DNA of 45,961 bases from an uncultured Victivallaceae bacterium (GTDB lineage Bacteria > Verrucomicrobiota > Lentisphaeria > Victivallales > Victivallaceae), in contig CALXOD010000002.1 in assembly GCA_944389925.1 (NCBI GenBank), positions 1-45,961 of the forward strand. The letters are read 5' to 3'. A program made the position numbers and the translations under genes. The first letter of the stretch is position 1; each line of letters opens with the position of its first letter. The notes beneath the pieces are model-generated. The model ran no database searches. It was given only the letters and a program-made list of their open reading frames with translations, and was not told where the DNA came from. Below are positions 17,330 through 25,069 of the stretch, piece by piece.

Positions 17330-19762
17330 ATGATACACCCAATCCTTTTGCTGTTCATGTTCCTGTTCGCCGCCGTTGTCTCCGCCGCCGATCCCGGCTG
17401 GCTGCTCGACACCGGACGGGGAGGCCGTCGCTCGATATCCGCAGGAAAAGATGGTGTGGTCTCCGCCACGTTTCAGCTGCCTGATTCGGTACAGCTTTAC
17501 CGGCAGGAGCAGCGGGAAACGTTCCGCCCGGATCGAACTGCTTTTGAAGCTGGAGAACTGCGCATGGAATTGCTCCTGCGCTCTGGTACGGGACCAGTCC
17601 GCGGCACGCTTTTCATCAAAGACAAAGACGGTTACTGGTTCCGCAGTGAACAGGAGTTCGAATTCACGCCCGGTGTGCCTGTAACCTGCGCGGTACGACT
17701 CGATGAACCCGGCCGTCACTGGCTGCCGGTCGGACATGCGGCGACCTGGAGCGCGGATTACGCCGTCGGCATTTTTGCTGCAGGCATCTCCCTGTACGGC
17801 GGCGCACCGGGCGAATATGTGCTGGAATGCCGTAATCTGAGCCGGGGTGGCCAGCGACGCCATGCGCCTCTGGCGGTGCTGGACTGGCGGCTCCCTTCCG
17901 AGGGATCGAAATTCGTTCAGATGGAAAGTCGTTTTCGGCTCACCCGGGAGTATTTCAATGCCTTTGACCCGGATGAAATCGAGGTGGATTTTGAATACCG
18001 TCGAAAAGACAATCCGGAAATCCGCCGTTATCCGGCGTTCTATACCCGCGACTTCCGGCGCGAGCTGCGCCATGTAACGGAACTCGTCGAACCGGTGGGG
18101 GCGCCCTACTGGGCCTTCCGTTTCACCCCCACCGCGCCGGGCGAATACGAACTTCGACTGGTGGTCCGCGACAAGACACCGGACCGCGCCGTGGAGCTGG
18201 TCACGCCATGGCGCCCCGTCCGGATTCACGACAGCCGAGAAAAGGGGTTCGTCGAAGTTTCCCGCAGCAATCCTTCCTACTTTCAATTCAGCAACGGGGA
18301 ATTTTTCTATCCGGTCGGGCTGAATATCCATACCAACATTGACTTGCGCAGCGAATACCGCTTCCGCTTCGGTCATCTTCCGGATCGCGGCACCTACGAT
18401 TATGACGAATATTTCGAACGCTGCGGCGAAAACGGCATTAGCGTCGTGGAAGTCTGGATGGCCTCCTGGACCTGTGCCATCGAATGGGATGCCGCGCGGC
18501 AGTTCTATCATGGCCTCGGACGTTACAATCTGGCCAATGCCTGGCGGCTGGATCATCTGCTCCGTCAGGCCGGTCGACATGGCATCCGGCTCAACCTGGT
18601 TCTCGACAACCATGGCAAAGCCTCCATGGACTCCGACCAGGAGTGGAATGATAATCCCTTCAATTCTCAGGGCGTCTTCGCCGTCGCCAACGGAGGTTTT
18701 CTGGAAGACGCAGGCGCCTTCTTCACCGATCCCCAGGTAAAGAAATACAACTCACAGCGCAACCGCTACATCGCAGCCCGCTGGGGAGCAGATCCCCGCA
18801 TCATGGCCGTTGAATTATGGAGCGAGGTTGACCTCGTCTCCGGATTCCGCGACCGCTATGCCGAAGGGGCCGCCGCACGCTGGCATGCTGAAACCGCAGC
18901 CGAATATCGTCGCTGGAGTCAGGCAAACCACCTGATTACGACCCACGTCTGCGGGGACTGGAGACGCAATCTCATGTACCGCGACATTTTCGAAATTCCG
19001 GAACACACCCACTGGGCCGGAGATGCCTACCGCTCCATGAATATTCACATTGTGGATCAGCTGCGACAGCATGAAATCAATCTGCGTTTTCCCAAACCGG
19101 TTCTGATCACCGAATACGGCGGGGCCTCCCTGGGAGGCGACAACGGCAAAATTCTGGCCGACGTGCATGCCGGACTCTGGAGCTCGTTCTTCAAACGTCA
19201 AGCCGGAACACCGTTCCTCTGGTGGCACGACTTTGTCCATATTTTCAATCATTACCAGCATTATCGGGGCTTTGCCGAATTCATTCGCGGCCTTGATCTG
19301 CGGCCTGTCGGACTGAAGCCGATGGAACCGGCCTGCCTGCGCTGGTATCCATTTCAGCCACTGCAGCCGCCGATCCCCGGTATTCCCGCCGAATCGCCGG
19401 ACATTCCGTCCCAATTCCGTTTCGGGGGACCGTTTACGCCGCAACTGCTTCCGCCGATGCCGGAAACCCGTTACGAGGCACTGGCCGTCGGGGACCGGAC
19501 CCGGGTTTACGGCTGGACCTTCTGCCGCCAGCCGATGTTCATCTATCCGGAAGCTCCCGAAGAATATCCCGAGGCCCGACGCCTGACATTGTATCTGGAG
19601 TTCCCGTTACAGGAGGGAACCTATCAGGTACGATTTTTCGATCCCTTCACCGGAACTGAGCGGTTCCGGGTCCCGCTGCGCCATGCCGGCGGTCCCTTAT
19701 GGCTGCCATTGCCGCCATTCCGGCTGGACGTCGCGTTCAAACTGGAAAAAACGGAGCGCTGA
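17330..19762 (+). CDS. Secreted GH5-like (clan GH-A) protein with DUF5060-type N-terminal domain
   Basis: 810 residues from the ATG at 17330 (AAAGAG upstream); the frame is open earlier, but this start gives a signal peptide (MIHPILLLFMFLFAAVVSAA). Residues about 20-180 are a beta-rich domain of unknown type. About 185-290 resembles DUF5060, an immunoglobulin-like module found before clan-A hydrolases. About 300-680 is a TIM barrel with probable acid/base E499 in VELWSEVD and nucleophile E595 in LITEYGG. A C-terminal beta domain follows. It should hydrolyse or trim a polysaccharide in the periplasm or outside. It is divergent from the GT2 synthase gene, 198 bases away, which suggests processing of the polymer made by that enzyme, much as cellulose synthase loci carry a hydrolase. 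Confidence 0.78.
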   Translation: MIHPILLLFMFLFAAVVSAADPGWLLDTGRGGRRSISAGKDGVVSATFQLPDSVQLYRQEQRETFRPDRTAFEAGELRMELLLRSGTGPVRGTLFIKDKDGYWFRSEQEFEFTPGVPVTCAVRLDEPGRHWLPVGHAATWSADYAVGIFAAGISLYGGAPGEYVLECRNLSRGGQRRHAPLAVLDWRLPSEGSKFVQMESRFRLTREYFNAFDPDEIEVDFEYRRKDNPEIRRYPAFYTRDFRRELRHVTELVEPVGAPYWAFRFTPTAPGEYELRLVVRDKTPDRAVELVTPWRPVRIHDSREKGFVEVSRSNPSYFQFSNGEFFYPVGLNIHTNIDLRSEYRFRFGHLPDRGTYDYDEYFERCGENGISVVEVWMASWTCAIEWDAARQFYHGLGRYNLANAWRLDHLLRQAGRHGIRLNLVLDNHGKASMDSDQEWNDNPFNSQGVFAVANGGFLEDAGAFFTDPQVKKYNSQRNRYIAARWGADPRIMAVELWSEVDLVSGFRDRYAEGAAARWHAETAAEYRRWSQANHLITTHVCGDWRRNLMYRDIFEIPEHTHWAGDAYRSMNIHIVDQLRQHEINLRFPKPVLITEYGGASLGGDNGKILADVHAGLWSSFFKRQAGTPFLWWHDFVHIFNHYQHYRGFAEFIRGLDLRPVGLKPMEPACLRWYPFQPLQPPIPGIPAESPDIPSQFRFGGPFTPQLLPPMPETRYEALAVGDRTRVYGWTFCRQPMFIYPEAPEEYPEARRLTLYLEFPLQEGTYQVRFFDPFTGTERFRVPLRHAGGPLWLPLPPFRLDVAFKLEKTER

Positions 19763-19765
19763 ACG

Positions 19766-22438
19766 ATGAAAATACCGCTGTTGTTTCTCTGTATCTGTTT
19801 TCTTGCATTGCCACAGGTTTTTGCGCGCACGCCGGATTCCCTCACCGTCTGGCAGCCGGCAACGCAACCGGAGTCCGCTCCGATCGCGCCATGGCATCGT
19901 CCGGATGCTCCGTACCGTTTGGAAATACAACGGGATTTGCCCGACGTGCTCACGATGGTGGACCTCCGGCGGCTGCTGTTGCCGATACTGCCCGAAAAAA
20001 ACGTGGAGGTGGTCGATCCGGCAGGCAAAAATGTATCTTTCTTCCTGGCCGAAGGGAACGGCATACTGCTGCTTCCCCCGGGCACTGCGGATTCTCTGTT
20101 CCTCTATTACGGCCATTGCCCTTCCTTTTCCTCACCTCCGGAAGGGTCGACACCGGATCCGGAACGACTGCGCATCCGCATTGTCAATGCCCGTAACCTG
20201 GCGCCATCCGAAGGAGAATGGCTGGAAAATCGCCGCAATCAATACCAGACACGTTACACCCGTCAATGGGATGCCAATGCGCTCGGCATTGAGCGTCTGT
20301 TCCGGGAAACCTTGACCGGCCCTACCCTGTTCTGCCGTTATCCCGGGGAAACCTGGCGTCCCCGCACCTATTATCTGAATGAAAAAAATATGAAAATGCG
20401 CATGCGTCAGCAAAAAAGCAAAGCTGTCCGACCACGCTGGCGCTACCGTCCCGGCTATCTGCAGCCGATCTGGTTTTTTCCGCTCCATCAGCGCTATTTA
20501 CACAGCCGCCGGATCGCCTCATTGCGCAACAGCCAGAATATTCTCAACCGCTGGGGCCAGGATCTGGCCAAAGCGGAACAGGAGTCTGTCGGCGCTCCGG
20601 AACGGGAAATTCTTGAAGTATTCAGCAATCCCCGTCATCAACTGCGCGGCGATGGTCTTGCCCGGGAAATCAACCTGCCGAAACGGCCTTTTGATTCCGA
20701 CGGCAATTTCGCCATTCGTTACACCGGAAATCTGTTGATCCCCCAGGACGGCGAATATGAATTTTCCGTGGTCTGCAATTCGCTGTCCCTGCTTCGTCTG
20801 GATGGAAAAACCGTCTTGAGCCGATTTGGTGTTGCCGCCCCATCAGAAGTGAAACCGATTCACTGTCGCCTTCGGTTGTCCCGCGGACTTCACCCGTTTG
20901 AGCTCTATTATCACAAAAGCCGGGTTACCAGCACCATTTCCGCTACCTGGAAAAAACCCGGCGAATCCCAATTCCATCCATTGATTGACGACGATTTCGC
21001 CCCGGGGTACCCAGCCCGGCTGCTGGCCAGCCGTAACCGCGAAGGAGGCGAATATCCGCTGGTCATGCGCGATGACCGCTATTTGCTGCACCCCGGCAAA
21101 CTCGAACGCCGCGACCTGGAATCCTATCGGGTGTTGAAGCCTGCAGGACTCTCGTTTGACTGGCAGCTCAATGGCGAAAAACTGCCGGGCAACCAGCTTC
21201 CGGCCCTGATTCTTCCGCATGAGGGAGAAAGCCGTCTGACGCTGGTACCACACGACACGAAATGGCTGCCGCTGCCGGTCTTACGCCGCCCCGCCATGTA
21301 CGACCATCAGGTACAGGAGAGCGGCATTTCCAGCTCACAGGATATGCGCTTTCAAAAAATGCCGTATGAACAGGTTTCCCTGGATCCCGCCGTATCTTTG
21401 AAACTCTGGTTGCCGCTGACTCTTTACGACGATGAAATTGCCGGAATGGATATGGAATTACGTTCTGGATTGCCCCTGCCGCTGCAGATTCGGCTGCGGC
21501 AACGCCCGGACCATCCGCAAGACTTGTTTCCGGAAGAAGAGCGTTATTTCCGGCTTGCCGCCAAACCGGAACCACATCTGGATCGTTTTGCCCCCGACAT
21601 CACCCGAAAAATTCATTGCTCCTTGCCCGGTGCGGAACTGCTTGACGGCTTGACGGTGGAATACGAACTGGCCATTCCTGACTTTGTATTTGCCCGGGAG
21701 ATCGTCCGCTTCCTGCCGGTATCCGCCCTGCCCGCTGACTTGACAGCTAGTCCAGAAGGGCTGCGCGGAGCCGCCGGCGAACGGATTGTGCCGATTCTGC
21801 GACGTCCCGACTTGCATCAACTGCGGGCCTGGGAATTGCCGAAAACCATCGACAGCAAACTGCACGCTCCCTCCAAATTACTGGTAATTGCGGAAGATTT
21901 CGGTACCGGTTCCAACCGTTTCAGCCGTCATCTGGCGGAACTCTGTCGCAAACGAGGCTGGGAACTTGAATTTTATGCATGGTCAGAAACCGATACCGCC
22001 TCCGGGAGTCGGCTGTTGGATACCTTGCCGACGCTGCTGCCCCGTCTGGGGGGAAGTCCGGCTGATACGGCCATCGTGGTGCCCCCTCCACGCAGCCGGA
22101 ATCAGGCTCTGGCACAATGGGAAAATCTGCGACTTCTGGCGCTGGTACTGGAAAAACTGCAGGGGTCTTCCTCATTGCGGGAGTTGTATCTGGCGACTCC
22201 GTTACCATCCGGAGAGGTGGCGGATACGGAAGTTGATACTGCTTTTGAAAATGAATTGCGGCGTCTGCGCCGGGAATACGGAACAGGACTGCTGGAATAC
22301 AATCTGTCCTTCCGTGACCAGCCGGATTGGCGGAACAGTTATCGCCTGGATGTTTCTGGAGACGTTTTTTTACCGGCAAGTTATCCGGAAAGCGACACGC
22401 TTCGGGCGGCGGAGTGTTTATTGAAGTGCCTGAAATAG
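19766..22438 (+). CDS. Secreted PA14-domain protein with a degenerate SGNH-like C-terminus
   Basis: 890 residues, signal peptide MKIPLLFLCICFLALPQVFA. It begins 3 bases after the GH5-like gene and is surely cotranscribed. Residues about 300-420 are a PA14-type beta-barrel (FAIRYTGNLLIPQDGEYEFSV followed by the RLSRGLHPFELYYHKS strand pair), a carbohydrate-binding fold. The part before it is rich in Arg/Tyr/Trp (about 195-260). The last roughly 190 residues start LLVIAEDFGTGSNRF and look like an alpha/beta SGNH-hydrolase fold, but the expected GDS serine is replaced by AEDFG, so catalysis is doubtful. A role in binding or tethering the polysaccharide made by the divergent GT2 is inferred. The fold assignments need profile searches. 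Confidence 0.7.
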   Translation: MKIPLLFLCICFLALPQVFARTPDSLTVWQPATQPESAPIAPWHRPDAPYRLEIQRDLPDVLTMVDLRRLLLPILPEKNVEVVDPAGKNVSFFLAEGNGILLLPPGTADSLFLYYGHCPSFSSPPEGSTPDPERLRIRIVNARNLAPSEGEWLENRRNQYQTRYTRQWDANALGIERLFRETLTGPTLFCRYPGETWRPRTYYLNEKNMKMRMRQQKSKAVRPRWRYRPGYLQPIWFFPLHQRYLHSRRIASLRNSQNILNRWGQDLAKAEQESVGAPEREILEVFSNPRHQLRGDGLAREINLPKRPFDSDGNFAIRYTGNLLIPQDGEYEFSVVCNSLSLLRLDGKTVLSRFGVAAPSEVKPIHCRLRLSRGLHPFELYYHKSRVTSTISATWKKPGESQFHPLIDDDFAPGYPARLLASRNREGGEYPLVMRDDRYLLHPGKLERRDLESYRVLKPAGLSFDWQLNGEKLPGNQLPALILPHEGESRLTLVPHDTKWLPLPVLRRPAMYDHQVQESGISSSQDMRFQKMPYEQVSLDPAVSLKLWLPLTLYDDEIAGMDMELRSGLPLPLQIRLRQRPDHPQDLFPEEERYFRLAAKPEPHLDRFAPDITRKIHCSLPGAELLDGLTVEYELAIPDFVFAREIVRFLPVSALPADLTASPEGLRGAAGERIVPILRRPDLHQLRAWELPKTIDSKLHAPSKLLVIAEDFGTGSNRFSRHLAELCRKRGWELEFYAWSETDTASGSRLLDTLPTLLPRLGGSPADTAIVVPPPRSRNQALAQWENLRLLALVLEKLQGSSSLRELYLATPLPSGEVADTEVDTAFENELRRLRREYGTGLLEYNLSFRDQPDWRNSYRLDVSGDVFLPASYPESDTLRAAECLLKCLK

Positions 22439-22449
22439 CGGCTATTCAC

Positions 22450-22479
22450 TTGAAAAAAGAGGAAACAGCGGCATATTAT
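22450..22479 (+). promoter_or_regulatory. Promoter of tRNA-Arg
   Basis: TTGAAA (22450-22455) and TATTAT (22474-22479) are 18 bases apart and lie just upstream of the tRNA, placing the transcription start about 14 bases before its first base. Confidence 0.55.
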
Positions 22480-22499
22480 GTATTCAGTCATCCGCATCT

Positions 22500-22575
22500 G
22501 GCCCGGTAGCTCAGAGGATAGAGCAGCTGCCTTCTAAGCAGTTGGCCGTGGGTTCGATCCCCGCCCGGGCTACCA
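22500..22575 (+). tRNA. tRNA-Arg (anticodon TCT)
   Basis: 76 bases including an encoded CCA. The acceptor stem GGCCCGG pairs with CCGGGCT (G-T at position 1-72). The D arm is GCTC/GAGC, the anticodon arm GCTGC/GCAGT with loop CTTCTAA gives anticodon TCT, and the T arm GTGGG/CCCGC encloses TTCGATC. It reads AGA codons. It marks the left edge of an AT-richer stretch leading into the polysaccharide cluster; no integrase or second attachment copy was seen. Confidence 0.96.
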
Positions 22576-22726
22576 TTTTAACTCCCTGATTTCAATCAAG
22601 AAACAACACAAAAACAACTACTCTAGCTCATCCTGAATCAAGCTGATTTTTGCGGCTTTCATTACAGAGATTGCCGTACTTTCGCCATATTTTAGGCTAT
22701 TATCCACCCCTTTGAAAATAAAATAA

Positions 22727-23350
22727 TCACAAGTATTCTGTAAAAAAACACAGCAGCGGGAACGATCCAGACGGCGGTGAAAATTCTTTATAACGCAAGG
22801 GGGCAGTCGAACGTATCACGAGATCTTTCTCCTCCTTGTCCGACAAAGCCACAAATTCCTTTGAATATCCCCGCAACACAAAAGAATTTTCTTCCACTCC
22901 CATGTTCAATTTCAAGACGATACCGCCGTTGTCCAAATTAAAAACTATCTCCAGATCAATGGGAAACGTCTGTTTCCCCTTGATTTTATAGTAATTCTCC
23001 AGTGCCGCGACGCCCTTGTCAAACGCCTCGCGTCCTTCTGTCGCCCCATTGATCGCCTGTCTCATCAAGAACGAACAGACCTTCCCACTGGTCGGGTGGA
23101 TCATCAAACAACAGGTCGCAAACCCCATGAATCTTTTGGAAACCCGTACCTTAGAAATCGTTTCATCACCAGGTAAACCTGCCCGTTTTCCGCATCAGCC
23201 GATCCGCCTCTGCGCCATCGCCACAATACTCAGCACCAATGCAGCCAGATACGGTAAACTTTTCCCGCAAACTCCGCACTCCAGATTCTGCCCGAAAAGA
23301 TTCTCTTCGATTTCATACGGCAGATGACAATGAGGACACATTATTGGCAT
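22727..23350 (-). pseudogene. Zinc-ribbon membrane protein gene interrupted by an in-frame TGA
   Basis: The ATG at 23350 has AAGGGGAAG upstream and starts MPIMCPHCHLPYEI. A second Cys pair follows (CGVCGK), giving a zinc ribbon. A hydrophobic stretch (LAALVLSIVAMA) comes next, then a TGA at 23195-23197. The same frame remains open beyond the TGA for 155 more codons (CGKRAGLPGDETISKV and on), ending at 22727. The simplest reading is one gene of about 207 codons with a nonsense mutation; an ATG at 23128 could start a separate 133-residue protein. No family recognised for the C-terminal part. It is an isolated leftward gene in an AT-rich area, which suits decay. Confidence 0.5.
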
Positions 23351-23803
23351 TTTTCTTCCCCTTTCCTTCCGGATAAAGAATGCCCTCCTAGCATGTATCA
23401 GCATCAACTTTTCCAGGGTGCTGATATTGACATTTCCGAAAATGAAGCTATACTATTTATTCGAAATAATTCAACGAGGAGCAGCGGGAACAGCCAATAT
23501 GATGATGAATCCTATGGAAAATTCATCGTTGATGAACGATCGTTCCTGCTCCCGCAAAGAGGTTGTAGTTTTGTCCGCAATATTGGATGATAACTGTCAT
23601 CAATTCGAATTTTGCAGCGCACAGACTGTGCGCCAATGCGCAACATCTCCCTCTGTTGTTTCAGCTCCTTTGCCCGTTATGAAAAGCAGGATTTTCCCTT
23701 GCTCAGATTTAGGGAAAAGGGTTACCAAAATTTCCCAATTTATACCGAAAAGATCACCTAAGTACCCGTTTCGGTATGTTTTCGGAGAAAAAGACGGCCA
23801 TAC

Positions 23804-23852
23804 ATTTCAGATCAAATCTGAAATTGACAGTTGTTGGTGTTTAGGATAAAGA
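23804..23852 (+). promoter_or_regulatory. Candidate promoter with adjacent palindrome for the antiterminator and capsule cluster
   Basis: TTGACA (23824-23829, consensus) is followed after 17 bases by TAAAGA (23847-23852, weak). The perfect palindrome ATTTCAGAT-CAA-ATCTGAAAT ends on the first base of the -35 box, where an activator or repressor could bind. The weak -10 would fit activator dependence. Confidence 0.4.
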
Positions 23853-23954
23853 AGGATCAATAGAGAAAAATTGATTCCTTATGGGGCGGTTCTTTTGGCA
23901 TGACCGGGATGGTCGACATCAGTTCCGTTTCGGCCGAATACTTGAAGTAGGCCC

Positions 23955-23986
23955 CTCTTTGAGAAAAAAATTTTTTTCTCAAGGAG
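23955..23986 (+). promoter_or_regulatory. Long hairpin that masks the ribosome binding site of the antiterminator gene
   Basis: TTGAG-A7-T7-CTCAA is a perfect palindrome at 23959-23982. Pairing extends outward (CTCT with GGAG, one G-T pair), so the AAGGAG at 23981-23986 sits in the 3' arm. The mRNA could thus hide its own Shine-Dalgarno sequence unless the stem is opened. As DNA it is also a possible protein-binding dyad. Confidence 0.5.
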
Positions 23987-24009
23987 AACCGGAGGTGTAT
24001 GCATATAAT

Positions 24010-24579
24010 ATGAAAATCCCCCCAAAAAAGATCGTCATAACCGAGGCGGAAAACGCTTTGTGGTATCCACTGCGGACAGTGCCCCGACATGAAATGAAGC
24101 TGTATTGCCTACTTGAAGAAAAAAGGATTCCAGCCTATTTGCCGGTTATGCCGTCCATAAAGGTTCATCACGTTCACTACAAGTCAAACTCTTATCGCTA
24201 CGAGAATGAAGTTTTACGTCCCATGCTGCCGTCTTACGTCTTTGCACGTCTTGATTCCATCCAACGGCAATCTATATGGAGAAACAACTCCGTCCGAGCA
24301 ATTTTAGATGTGCCTAAAATTCACCAGGAATCTTTTATAGAAGAGCTCCGGGGCTTGCAGGTTATGGAGGAATTATCCCTTCATACCAAAGTGGAATATA
24401 AAAGAGAGATCGCCGTCAATGACCGTTTTGTAATTGAAGAACCGCCCCAGTTTGAAGGAGCTTACGGTTATCTGGTGGAAAGACGAAAGCGCTTCCTATG
24501 GGTAATCAAACTTGAGATTGTCGGCGGCTATGTCACGGCCGAAATTGACCCGAGGCAATATAAGTTTACAAAAATATAG
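24010..24579 (+). CDS. NusG-paralogue transcription antiterminator (LoaP/UpxY/RfaH-like)
   Basis: 189 residues from ATG 24010; a GTG at 23995, 8 bases after AAGGAG, is an equally good start and would add five residues. Specialised NusG proteins bind RNA polymerase and let it read through terminators and pauses in long polysaccharide operons. The N-terminal NGN domain is clear: WYPLRTVPRHE, then PAYLPVMPS, then LRPMLPSYVFARLD. The C-terminal KOW-like domain has a short hydrophobic strand set (GAYGYLVERRKRFLWVIKLE). UpxY of Bacteroides and LoaP of Firmicutes occupy the same position, first in a capsule or large biosynthetic cluster. It is followed by more than 20 kb of tightly packed rightward genes. 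Its own expression may be limited by the hairpin over its ribosome binding site. Confidence 0.83.
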   Translation: MKIPPKKIVITEAENALWYPLRTVPRHEMKLYCLLEEKRIPAYLPVMPSIKVHHVHYKSNSYRYENEVLRPMLPSYVFARLDSIQRQSIWRNNSVRAILDVPKIHQESFIEELRGLQVMEELSLHTKVEYKREIAVNDRFVIEEPPQFEGAYGYLVERRKRFLWVIKLEIVGGYVTAEIDPRQYKFTKI

Positions 24580-25069
24580 GTATCATGATCAGAAGTATGG
24601 AATCCATAAGGGAAAAACAATCCATACAAAGATCGGCATCGCTTCTTATCGGCCTGTTCACATGCTGAAAACCTCGCGGCCAATCGTCAACAACTGTTTT
24701 CCGGAAGAACCTTTATTCAGTACACTGGGGAATCAATCTGTATTTCCGCCCCCTGAAAAACAGGAAGCGTTATCCGATGGCGCTGGGGAATGATTGATTG
24801 TTAGTCTTGACTCCGGTATGGAATCCTTGCAGCGAGCATGATCATCCACTTGCTGCAGAAAAACAATATAGCCTGAAACAGCATGAAGAGAGAATAATAA
24901 AACGTGTCAACGGAACTTCTGTAATGGTCTAAACATTCATGCCGCCGAGATTGTCGACTTTCGCGAAAACTCGACTCTTATGCTTGTCAATCAACTGGTT
25001 TGCATTTCGGCAACGCGGCAAATTAAAATGTTTTTCAGCCGCAGAAATGAAAAGGGAAAAGTATTACAC
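24580..25069 (+). other. Intergenic leader between the antiterminator and gmd
   Basis: 490 bases without a believable gene. It contains hairpin TGCAGCGAG (24828-24836)/CTTGCTGCA (24849-24857), a possible promoter TTGATT-N17-TATGGA (24794-24822), and a compound hairpin at 24948-24978. The open frame starting at 24512 overlaps the antiterminator gene in another phase and lacks a ribosome binding site. Confidence 0.5.
24948..24978 (+). promoter_or_regulatory. Compound hairpin upstream of the capsule operon, candidate antitermination loading site
   Basis: AGA-TT-GTCGA pairs with TCGAC-TCT around an inner palindrome TTTCGCGAAA. LoaP-type factors are known to need an RNA hairpin in the leader of their target operon; this is the best-formed stem between the antiterminator and gmd. 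The link is inference. Confidence 0.35.

Larger units (their letters stand above)
23351..24009 (+). other. AT-rich leader region rich in inverted repeats, upstream of the antiterminator gene
   Basis: No convincing gene. Perfect inverted repeats seen: GCGCACAG-A-CTGTGCGC (23617-23633), ATACCGAAA/TTTCGGTAT (23742-23777), ATTTCAGAT-CAA-ATCTGAAAT (23804-23824), and a 24-base A7T7-centred palindrome (23959-23982). A candidate promoter lies at 23824-23852. The rightward open frame at 23418-23849 has no ribosome binding site and an odd composition and is not accepted as a gene. Confidence 0.55.

Noticed and set aside
17315-18613. 432-codon minus-strand frame
   Set aside because: Antisense shadow of the GH5-like gene with biased composition.
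23418-23849. 143-codon plus-strand frame in the leader region
   Set aside because: No ribosome binding site, odd composition, and it runs through several palindromes and the candidate promoter.
23881-24009. Upstream start at 23881 for the antiterminator gene
   Set aside because: The added 43 residues read through the A7T7 palindrome, show no NusG character, and lack a ribosome binding site.
23351-24009. ops/JUMPstart element for RfaH-type recruitment
   Set aside because: No GGCGGTAGC-like sequence was found; only GGGGCGGTTC at the leader, which does not match.
24512-24793. 93-codon frame after the antiterminator gene
   Set aside because: Begins inside the antiterminator gene, no ribosome binding site, no recognisable protein.
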